DNA from: Agrobacterium tumefaciens | GTDB lineage: Bacteria > Pseudomonadota > Alphaproteobacteria > Rhizobiales > Rhizobiaceae | Direction: 5' to 3' | NCBI GenBank assembly: GCA_025560025.1 | Contig: CP048485.1 | Span: 2,448,501-2,512,500, forward strand | DNA length: 64,000 nucleotides | Part shown: positions 10,404-19,800 of the stretch, in pieces | How positions within the stretch are numbered: position 1 is the stretch's first letter | How the letters are laid out: each line of letters starts with the position of its first letter | Translations under genes and position numbers: made by a program | The notes under the pieces: model-generated | What the model saw: only the letters and a program-made list of their open reading frames with translations | Database searches by the model: none | Told to the model about the DNA's origin: nothing

Positions 10404-10409
10404 CTCCCC
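10404..10409 (-). promoter_or_regulatory. Ribosome-binding site deciding the pyc TTG start
   Basis: On the - strand GGGGAG lies 6 nt upstream of the TTG at 10397. The alternative upstream in-frame TTG (10418) has no comparable site, and using it would put this motif inside the coding region. Confidence 0.7.
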
Positions 10410-10503
10410 ACACGCCAAAACAAAATTTCTGCTGCACTGCGGAATTAAGCAGCAAAACCCGGTCTTGGAAAGGGCAATTCGGGAGAGAACCGTCCTGTCG
10501 CCG

Positions 10504-11241
10504 CTAGCTCAGCAAGCCATGGCGAAAAGCAAGCGCGACCGTATGCTGCCGGTTCTTGGCGCTGAACCGGCGCTGGATTCCGTTGATATACCAGTCGACC
10601 GTGTGGTTGGAGATCGATAGCTGGCGTCCGATTTCCGTCGAGGTCATGCCGTCCGCCATCAGCGTCAGCACTTCCATTTCCCGTTTTGTAAGCTCGAGAG
10701 CGGAAACGTCCGGGCCATTGTTGAGGCCATGGGCCTGACCCGAAAGGTCGAGCAGGCGCCAGAACACGGCACGCGTGGCCGCATCCAGCAGCTCCACCTG
10801 AAGCAAAGGCAATTGCCGGTCCTGGCCGCCAATGAACACCGCGCCGATAAATCCCGCGCGTCCGTGCACGGGAAAGGCATAACCGCCCTGCAGGCCATAT
10901 CGACCGGCATCGTTAAAAAAGACGCTCGCCCTTTTTCGATGCATGGCGCGGGGCAGGCCCTCCAGGGCCTCTTTCCACTGGAACGGCTTGTGGACCATGC
11001 CGATCACTTTACGGACGGGATCGACGAGATTGTATTTCTTGGCCCTGTAGACCTCGATCCAGCCTTCCGGCAGATGTTGTGCGAGAATCTGGCCGGTGGA
11101 GGCAAGCTCCCCGGTCATCCGCCTGCTGACAAGGAAGTATTCGAAACCATATTCGCGAATAAGGGTCACGAATTCGGAACGAACGCGGTCGGCGCTTCCC
11201 GCCTGGTAACATGCAGAGATGAAGTGAAGAATATCATGCAT
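10504..11241 (-). CDS. LuxR-family solo regulator (autoinducer-binding type, ExpR position)
   Basis: A 245-aa regulator with an N-terminal autoinducer-binding-type domain (residues about 15-165) and a C-terminal LuxR helix-turn-helix (about 178-240; LTKREMEVLTLMADG, then SISNHTVDWYI). In the sensor domain, aromatic and acidic positions used for acyl-homoserine lactone binding appear to be present: W and Y in EGWIEVY, the DP pair in NLVDPV, and a Trp in FQWKEAL. No luxI synthase lies in the window, so it is a solo. It sits between pyc and the glucan exporter chvA. From memory, expR occupies this same pyc-ndvA gap in Sinorhizobium meliloti and controls exopolysaccharide and motility. The family is secure; ligand and targets are inferred. 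Confidence 0.85.
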   Translation of the reverse strand: MHDILHFISACYQAGSADRVRSEFVTLIREYGFEYFLVSRRMTGELASTGQILAQHLPEGWIEVYRAKKYNLVDPVRKVIGMVHKPFQWKEALEGLPRAMHRKRASVFFNDAGRYGLQGGYAFPVHGRAGFIGAVFIGGQDRQLPLLQVELLDAATRAVFWRLLDLSGQAHGLNNGPDVSALELTKREMEVLTLMADGMTSTEIGRQLSISNHTVDWYINGIQRRFSAKNRQHTVALAFRHGLLS

Positions 11242-11578
11242 AAAGACACATGGCCCGGAACTTGGCTTGAAAGGAATGACCGAAGGACATGGTCCCGCGA
11301 TGACGTCATGTTACTCGGGCGCCGGTCGGATGAGATTGATCATGTCATCGTTAGCAATCCCTGAAACGAACATGCAAAATCTTGTGACGGCGTCCCCTGG
11401 AGATATCGGGTTCGTTTTTTTCGGTTCGCATGCGCGGTCAGTTTGTTAAGCCGCCATTCAGACAGAAAGAGCGATAATTACACAAATTTCGCCGTCTCAT
11501 GCAACCTTGCTAAAGAAGCATTGCCTTGAGACCGAACAATCAACCGCTCGAAAAAGATGCCCGGACTGGATTGAAAAT
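11242..11578. other. Divergent intergenic region between the luxR-type gene and chvA
   Basis: This 337-bp non-coding region must carry the promoters of both divergent genes. I see no clear 18-20 bp lux/tra-box dyad. The 3' part is A/T-rich. No convincing ATG with a ribosome-binding site exists for chvA, so its start rests on family length. Confidence 0.5.
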
Positions 11579-13342
11579 TTGACTTTGTTTCAGGTTTACA
11601 CACGCGCTCTGCGCTATCTGACCGTACATAAATGGCGTGTGACGGTGGTTGTCATCGCCAACGTCATTCTTGCGGCGATCACCATTGCCGAACCCGTGCT
11701 GTTCGGCCGGATCATCGACGCCATTTCTTCCGGCACCAACGTCACGCCCATTCTCATTCTCTGGGCGGGCTTCGGCGTCTTCAATACCGTCGCTTACGTT
11801 GCTGTCGCACGCGAGGCGGACCGGCTGGCGCATGGCCGCCGTGCAACGCTGCTGACGGAAGCCTTCGGGCGCATCATTTCGATGCCGCTCTCCTGGCACC
11901 ATCAGCGCGGCACGTCCAACGCCCTGCATACGCTGCTGCGCGCCAGCGAGACGCTGTTTGGCCTCTGGCTGGAATTCATGCGCACCCATCTGGCAACCTT
12001 CGTGGCACTCGTGCTGCTTGTCCCGACAGCCATGTCCATGGACCTGCGCCTCAGCTTCGTTCTGATTGGCCTCGGCATCGTCTACTGGTTCATCGGCAAA
12101 TGGGTGATGGGCCGCACCAAGGACGGCCAGGCTTCGGTCGAAGAGCACTATCACAGCGTTTTTGCCCATGTCAGCGATTCCATCAGCAACGTGTCGGTGC
12201 TGCATAGCTACAACCGCATCGAAGCCGAAACGAAGGCGCTGAAATCCTTCACCGAGAAGCTGCTGAGCGCCCAGTATCCGGTGCTCGACTGGTGGGCTTT
12301 CGCCAGCGCGCTGAACCGTACGGCCTCCACCGTTTCAATGATGATCATCCTCGTCATCGGCACGGTATTGGTGAAAAACGGCGAGTTGCGCGTCGGCGAC
12401 GTCATTGCCTTCATCGGTTTTGCCAATCTTCTGATCGGCAGGCTCGACCAGATGCGCCAGTTCGTGACGCAGATTTTCGAGGCCCGCGCCAAGCTCGAGG
12501 ACTTCTTCGTGCTGGAAGATTCCGTCAAGGAACGGGAAGAACCGGGCGATGCGCGCGAATTGTCGAATGTCTCCGGCACGGTGGAGTTCCGCAACATCAA
12601 CTTCGGCTTCGCCAACACAAAGCAGGGCGTTCACGACGTTTCGTTCACCGCCAAGGCCGGACAGACCATTGCAATCGTCGGGCCGACAGGTGCGGGCAAG
12701 ACCACGCTCATCAACCTTCTGCAGCGTGTCTACGATCCGGATTCCGGCCAGATTCTGATCGATGGAACCGATATTTCGACGGTGACCAAGAATTCGCTCA
12801 GAAACTCCATCGCCACCGTGTTTCAGGATGCCGGCCTTTTGAACCGTTCCATCCGTGAGAACATCCGCCTCGGTCGCGAATCGGCCACGGATGCGGAAGT
12901 GATGGAAGCGGCAGCCGCCGCGGCAGCGACGGATTTCATCGATAGTCGCATCAATGGCTACCTGACGCAGGTGGGCGAACGCGGCAACCGCCTGTCCGGC
13001 GGCGAACGCCAGCGCATCGCCATCGCCCGCGCCATTCTGAAGAACGCCCCCATTCTGGTTCTCGATGAGGCAACCAGCGCGCTGGACGTGGAAACGGAAG
13101 CACGCGTGAAGGCCGCGGTGGACGCGCTCAGAATGAATCGCACGACCTTCATCATCGCCCACCGCCTTTCCACGGTTCGCGATGCCGATCTGGTGCTGTT
13201 CCTCGATCAGGGCCGTATCATCGAAAAGGGCACATTTGATGAACTCAGCCAACGCGGCGGACGCTTCACCTCGCTGCTGCGCACCAGCGGCCTTTTGACG
13301 GAAGACGAAGGCCAGCCCCGGCCGAAAGCTATCGCTTCCTGA
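11579..13342 (+). CDS. chvA: Cyclic beta-1,2-glucan ABC exporter ChvA/NdvA
   Basis: An inner-membrane half-transporter ABC protein that exports cyclic beta-1,2-glucan to the periplasm. The glucan is needed for plant attachment, virulence and hypo-osmotic adaptation in Agrobacterium. Six membrane segments (residues about 20-300) precede the nucleotide-binding domain: Walker A GPTGAGKTT (about 368), Q-loop TVFQDAG, signature LSGGERQR (about 471), Walker B ILVLDEATS (about 492) and the H-loop His in IIAHRLS. I chose the TTG at 11579 (MTLFQVYTRAL), giving 587 aa against 588 recalled for ChvA. The frame also opens at a TTG at 11507. It is transcribed towards chvB and ends in a strong terminator. 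Confidence 0.95.
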   Translation: MTLFQVYTRALRYLTVHKWRVTVVVIANVILAAITIAEPVLFGRIIDAISSGTNVTPILILWAGFGVFNTVAYVAVAREADRLAHGRRATLLTEAFGRIISMPLSWHHQRGTSNALHTLLRASETLFGLWLEFMRTHLATFVALVLLVPTAMSMDLRLSFVLIGLGIVYWFIGKWVMGRTKDGQASVEEHYHSVFAHVSDSISNVSVLHSYNRIEAETKALKSFTEKLLSAQYPVLDWWAFASALNRTASTVSMMIILVIGTVLVKNGELRVGDVIAFIGFANLLIGRLDQMRQFVTQIFEARAKLEDFFVLEDSVKEREEPGDARELSNVSGTVEFRNINFGFANTKQGVHDVSFTAKAGQTIAIVGPTGAGKTTLINLLQRVYDPDSGQILIDGTDISTVTKNSLRNSIATVFQDAGLLNRSIRENIRLGRESATDAEVMEAAAAAAATDFIDSRINGYLTQVGERGNRLSGGERQRIAIARAILKNAPILVLDEATSALDVETEARVKAAVDALRMNRTTFIIAHRLSTVRDADLVLFLDQGRIIEKGTFDELSQRGGRFTSLLRTSGLLTEDEGQPRPKAIAS

Positions 13343-13367
13343 GAATTTGGATAATCGAATACAGAGA

Positions 13368-13396
13368 GGGCGGACACCGTGTTGTCCGCCCTTTTT
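13368..13396 (+). terminator. Rho-independent terminator of chvA
   Basis: A perfect 9-bp stem (13368-13376 with 13383-13391) and 6-nt loop is followed by TTTTT, 26 bp after the chvA stop. Confidence 0.9.
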
Positions 13397-13811
13397 CTTT
13401 GTCCGCTTTGTGAGTGTTGCGCTGCGGCGGACATGATCTCTTTACCCGCGCGAACAATGTTTGCCCCAGACTGGTCCCACAGACATTCCGTCATGCGGCA
13501 ATTGATGTCCCCTCCCACGATAATCACTTGGGGGAAGTCTCGGCTTATAATAGCGAAGGGAGAGCGACGCGTGCCGTGACAGGAGCGCACGAGTGACACA
13601 AAGGTCACCGGACGCTACGCGCTCAAAGATTGCTGACAAAGCCTTGCCGACTCGGTTCGCCATGCTCGGACCTGTCCGGGCATCCGCGATGTAGTGATTT
13701 TATCGTATTTGATTACATCCTCGACCGAGGACGACGTTGCATTTCTCAAAAGGCTGGGGTGCCACGCGACCATGCAAAACCAAACAAATATCAGAGGCGA
13801 GGCAGCTCATA
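13397..13811. other. Non-coding spacer between convergent chvA and chvB
   Basis: This 415-bp stretch is bounded by the terminators of chvA and chvB. Open frames of up to about 130 codons cross it, but none has a recognisable product or a good ribosome-binding site. A small RNA or a decayed gene is possible, but I see no positive evidence for either. Confidence 0.4.
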
Positions 13812-13848
13812 AAAATTCAGGCCCCTGCGTCACCGCAGGAGCCTGGCT
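13812..13848 (-). terminator. Probable terminator of chvB
   Basis: On the - strand a 12-bp stem with one mismatch and a 4-nt loop is followed by AATTTTT, just downstream of the chvB stop. Confidence 0.75.
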
Positions 13849-13873
13849 TTAAAAGCGCGTAAAATCGGTCGTC

Positions 13874-16800
13874 TCAATCGAAGGGGATCACCCGATCGTC
13901 TGCCGAGAGCGGCTTGCCATCGACGGATACGGAGACGTCCGCTGTGCCGGCCTTGCGGCTGACGGCAATGTCCTTCGCCTTTCCGTCGAGCGTGATCTTC
14001 ACCGAGAAACCGCTCCAGTCCTCCGGCAGCGATGGCGAGATGTGAAGCTTGCCGTCGGTGCGGGTGATGCCGAGAATACCTTCGACTGCCGCACGGTAGA
14101 GCCAGCCGGCTGAACCCGTGTACCAGCTCCAGCCACCACGGCCCGCATAAGCGCCTTCACCGTAGACATCCGCAGTCACCACATAGGGTTCGACCCGATA
14201 GGTTTCCGACGCTGCCGCATCGAGCGCATGATTGACGGGGTTGAGCAGCTTGAAGCAGTTCCATGCCTCCTGCGCCCTACCCTGCTTGGCAAGGGCGAGA
14301 ACCACCCAGGTTGCCGCATGGGTATATTGTCCGCCGTTTTCGCGCACACCCGGCGGATATCCCTTGATGTAGCCCGGATCATGCGGCGCCCGCGAGAAGG
14401 GCGGCGTAAACAGCCTGATAATACCGGTCTGCTCATCGACCAGATGCTCCATGACGGCATCCATTGCCTGCCGCGACCGAGCCTCTTCACCCTCGCCGGA
14501 GAGAACGCTCCAGCTCTGGCCGAGTGAATCGATCCGGCATTCCTCGCTTTCGGTGGAACCGAGCGGCGTGCCGTCATCGAAATAACCACGCCGATAATAG
14601 CTGCCGTCCCAACCCGCTGTTTCGAGAACATTGCGCAGCTTTTCCCGATGCGCCGTCCATTTGCCGACACGGTCAGCATCGCCACGCTTCTCGGCGATCC
14701 CGATGAAATCACGCAGGGCCCCGGCCAGGAACCAACCGAGCCACACGCTGGTGCCCTTACCGCCAACACCAACACGGTTCATGCCGTCGTTCCAGTCACC
14801 GCCGAGGATCAGCGGCAGGCCGTTTTCGCCGGTGCGATGGATGGCAAGATCGAGCGCCAGCGCCGCATGTTCGTAAAGTGTGACGGACCTGTCGCTCGTC
14901 TCCGGCTGGAAGAAAGCATCATGCTGGCCAGGCATCAATGCCGGACCTTTCAGGAAGGGAATGCTTTCATCGAGGATGGCGGCATCACCCGTGGCCGAGA
15001 CATATTGGTTGATCGCATAAGCAAGCCAAACCACGTCGTCCGAAATGGTGGTGCGAACACCGGCGCCCGTCAGCGGCAGCCACCAGTGCTGCACATCGCC
15101 TTCAGGGAACTGGCGGCCTGCCGCGCGCAGGATCTGCTTGCGGGCGAGATCCGGCTGGTAGAGCAGGAAGGCCAGCGTATCCTGAAGCTGGTCGCGGAAG
15201 CCGAAGGCACCGCTCGACTGGTAGAAGGCCGTGCGCGCCAGAATGCGGCAGGCAAGCGCCTGATAGGGTAGCCAGTTATTGACCATGTGGTTGAAGCCGG
15301 CATCCGGCGTGGAAACCTGCAACTGCCCGGTAAAGCCCGTCCAGAACGCCTTGCTTTCGTCCAGCACCGTCTGGAAGTCCGCCTGGCGAACATCCTTCAC
15401 CAGCGCTTCGGCCTCTTCCGCATTGTCGGCATCACCAAGAATGAAGGTCATGTGCCGTTCTTCGCCGGGCTTCAGGTGGATTTCCTGCATCAGTGCGGCA
15501 CAGGGATCGCCGTCGACCTCGGTGCTGCCGCTGAGTGCGGCACCGGACACGATGCCCTGCGGCGCCTGCGCCGACCCGAAGCGACCGATGAATTCCCGGC
15601 GGCTGGTGGTGAAGCCGCTAGCCTCACTGTCGAGCGTCAGGAACGCCGTGCGGGCGCTATAGTCGATGCTGTAGGGGTTCGACGCGAAGATGGCGTTATT
15701 GCCGGCATCGTGCCTGCTCAGAATGAACGGCGCGGATTTCTGGCCGTTATTGCCGAGCACCCATTCCACATAGGCGTAAACCTTCAGGCGGCGGCTTTTC
15801 GATCCCTTGTTGCGAACGATGACCTGCGAGAGCTTGACCGGTTTTTCACGGTCCACGGTCTGCGTCAGCTCCACCTCCAGCGTATCCGCCACGCCCGTCA
15901 GCACGGAGTAACCGAGACCATGGCGGGTTTCGAACATGGCTTCGGGATCGCGCGACAGCGCGGCACATGGCGTATAGAGCTTTCCTGTCTCCACATCGGC
16001 GACATAGAAGGCCTCACCCGGCCGGTTGATGACCGGGTCGTTGCTCCAGGGCGTCAGCTGGTAGTCGCGTGAATTGCGGCTCCAGCTAAAACCGGCGCCT
16101 TCGGCCGAAATATGGAAGCCGAAATTCTCGTTCGAGATGACGTTGATCCACGGATGCGGCGTCGACTGCCCGCCATTGAGGCGCACGACATATTCCTGAC
16201 CGCTTCTGGCAAAACCGCCGAAACCGTTCCAGAAATCGAGATCACCCGCATCCTCCACCGGCTCCGCAACAGGGAAGACCGGCACAGGCAGACGGGCCTG
16301 CGCGGCGTCGCTTGTGCCGTCGGGGCCGCGATGGGCCGCAAACAGCGATACCGCACGGTTGATCTGGTCGACGATCTTGCCGTTACGGACATGGAGAACG
16401 ACGCGGGAGGCGGCGAGAAGCGCGCTCCAGGTCTCTTCATCCATCAGGTCACGGCGCACCGAGAAGACGTGCGGACGTCCGCCATCGGCGGGATTGATGC
16501 GGCGTTGCGCCTCGGAAATATGATCCAGCGCATGCTGCATGTCCTGCGCATAGGACGCAGCCCGTTCGTTGACGATGACGAGATCGAAGATCACGCCGCG
16601 CGAGCGCAGATATTCATGGGCGCTCAGCGCCTCACGGGCGATATCCATATCCATATCGTCGTTGATACGCAGGCTGAAGATCGGGAAATCGCCAGAAATC
16701 GCAAGCGGCCACAAAGCGCGCTGCGAAGCGAGACCTGTTTTCAGCGTTTCCGAATCCGCACGCAGATGCATGTCGGGATAGGTCAGATAACGGCCGAGAT

Positions 16801-19800
16801 GCTGGAAGGCGGCCGCCTGCTGCGAGGTGACGCCCACATGGCGCATCTGTACCTGCGTACGCGTCCAGGCATGCACGAGTTCATGGGCGAAGGCGTCCGG
16901 ATGACGATAACGGTCGATTGCCTTGTCGACTTCCTCGCGGCTTGGCGCGGCAATCGTCCAGAAGATCACGCTCACCTTCTTGCCCGCCGGCACGCGCACG
17001 GTGCGGCGCAGCGACAGGATCGGATCAAGCGTGAAGCCGTCGGTGCTGGAAAGCGTCGCACCGGCATCGAAAGCCGCCGCTTCACGCAGCGAACGTCCGC
17101 GACCGATGAACTTGGCGCGATCCGTCTCGAATTCCGTTGGCCGCGACGGGCCGGCATTGTCGGCGGCAAGATGCGCAATGACGGTGCCGGCCTCGTTCGG
17201 ACTGCGGCGGTTGCGCCAGGCGCGGATAACGTCGCCGCGCCGGCCGATCTCCGTCTGCACGAACATGCGCGAGAACAGCGGATGGGCGTTGTCGTCGTCC
17301 TCCGACGCAATCACCGGCTCCATATAGGAGGTCACTTCGATATAGCGATCCTCGGAACCGACATTGAGCAGGGTGACGCGGCGGCCCTCGGCATCATGCT
17401 CGGTGGCGACGATGCATTCGACCACGCTCTGCAGATCGCCGGTGGTTTTGTGGAATTCAGCCTTGTCGTCGGTGAAGATCGTCTTGGTCTTTTCACCTTC
17501 GATGACGCGCGGCTCCGCCGTCGCACTCCACCATTGTCCATTGGTGGTGTCGCGCAGGAAGATGAAGGTGCCCCAGCGATCCTCCGTCGGGTCGGCCTTC
17601 CAGCGGGAAATCGCCTGTCCGTTCCACTTCGAATACCCGGCACCCGTGGAGGTGAGCATGGTCGAGTAGTGGCCATTCGACAGGAACACCACTTCGCGGT
17701 CGCGCACGGCCGGGTCGGCAATGGAGCGCACTTCTGCGCGCAGGAGGTCGGCCTGTTCCTTGCCGGGAGTTTCCGGCTCGTATTTGGCGCTCATGACCGG
17801 CACTTCGCGCGGCGCCTTTTCCTGCAGCAGCAGTTCGGCGGCCTCGATCACCGGATCGGAGTGGAACAGTTCGCGCAGCACGCCGTCAAAGGCGACGTTG
17901 GCGACGGCCGCAATCGACATGCCATGGTGGTGGGCGTAATAATTGTAGACCACCGCGCAGACCTTGCCATCGGGCACACGTGTCGGCGTGAAATCCACCG
18001 CGTCGTGGAAACCGTACTGGCCGAGAGCGCCAAGCTTGCGCAGCTTGTCGAGGTTTTCGAGCGCACCGTCAGGATCATACTGGCTGGCGAGGATCGACGC
18101 ATAAGGCGCGATCACCGCATTCTGGCCAAGGCCGCGCTTGAGGCCGAGCGTCGGCACACCGAAATTGGTGTACTGATAGTTCATGTTGTGATCGCGGGCG
18201 TTGAACGCCGCTTCGGAAATGCCCCATGGCGTGCCGAGACGACGGCCATGGTTCATCTGTTCCTTGACGATCAGATTGTTGGTCTGGTTGAGAATGCCAC
18301 CCTGACGCTCCTGCATGACGAGCGGCGGCATCAGATATTCGAACATCGAGCCGGACCAGGAGACCAGCGCACCCTGCGCACCGATCGGCACGACCTGGCG
18401 ACCGAGACGATACCAGTGCTCGGTCGGCAGATCACCCTTGGCGATGGCGAAGAGGCTCGTCAGGCGGCATTCGGACGCCAGAAGGTCGTAGCAGGCCTCA
18501 TCCAGCTCCTTGCTTTCGACGCGATAGCCAATCGACAGAAGACGGCGATCCTTGCGGTAAAGGAAGGTGAAATCCATCGAGAAGGCAAGGTTACGGCTGC
18601 GGTCGCGCAGCGATGCGAGACGCTGGCGCAGCGGCTCCATATTGGTGAGGTCGATGGCGCTGTCGGAAATATGCGCTTCGCAGGATTCCACGAGCAATTG
18701 CGCCCAACGGGTCACTTCCGCGCTCTGCGCGGACTTCACCTCGTGATCAACATTGGTGGCAAGCTTCTGGATGTCGCGCGCCAGCACCGCAAGATTGATG
18801 ACGCGGATGGAAGCAAATTCATGCTCGCGCTTGACCGAGGCCAGAGCGTTCGAGAAGCCGATGATGCGCTCCTCAAGGCGACGATGCAGCGGACGCAGGT
18901 TCTTGCGGTCGTCGGGCAGCGCCTTCAACGTTTCACGCAGAATGCCGGCAACATCGCCGATACCGTCAAGATTGCCCTGAAGATGCGCCGACGGCGCTTC
19001 CGCCCAATCACGGCAGGCGGACGAAACCGCGATCAGGTGGCCGGCGAGATTGCCGCTATCCACCGCCGAAACATAGCGCGGCCCAAGCGTCTGCAAGGTG
19101 TCGGTATGATACCAGTTGTAGAGATGGCCACGATGCTTTTCCATCTTCTCGACGGTCTGGATCGTGTTCTCGATCCGCTCCAGCGTATCGGCAAAGCTGA
19201 TCCAGCCGAACTGGCGGGCCGAAATAATGGAAAGCAGATAAACGCCGATATTGGTGGGCGAGGTACGCGAAGCGACGATCGGCTCCGGCGTTTCCTGGAA
19301 GTTATCCGGCGGCAGGTGGTTTTCCTGCGGCGTCACGAAGGCCTCGTAATAACGCCAGGTGCGGCGTGCGATCTTGCGAAGCTCGAAGGAGACGTGTTCC
19401 GAAACGAACAGCCGGTCTTCGGTTTCAGCCGACTGGCTGACATACCAGGCAACGGCGGGGGACAGAACCCAGAGCAGCGTGAAAGGAATGCCAATCAGGA
19501 AGGCGTTGTCGCCCGGCAGCGCCGCAAACAGCAGGCCAAGCATCGCCACCACGGGCGCATGCCACATCTGGCGATAATAATCGATGATGCTGCCCTGCGC
19601 GCTCGACTGCATGCTGGCGGCGGTACGCCATTCCAGCATCAGCTTGTGGCTGACGAGCAGGCGGTAAAGCGAACGGGCAATCGCATCCGTCATCATGCAG
19701 GCGGCATCGGCGATGAAGACGATACGCAGCGCAACCTGTGCATTGGTGGCGCGGATTTCCGACCAGATGGTATGGAAATGCGCCTGCGGCACGATATCAG

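Noticed and set aside
7815..10448. An 877-codon open frame on the + strand antisense to pyc
   Set aside because: It mirrors the pyc coding sequence and lacks recognisable motifs; pyc has full domain structure, a ribosome-binding site and a terminator.
11242..11578. A lux/tra-box for the LuxR-type regulator
   Set aside because: I found no 18-20 bp dyad resembling known boxes near either promoter, so no operator is claimed.
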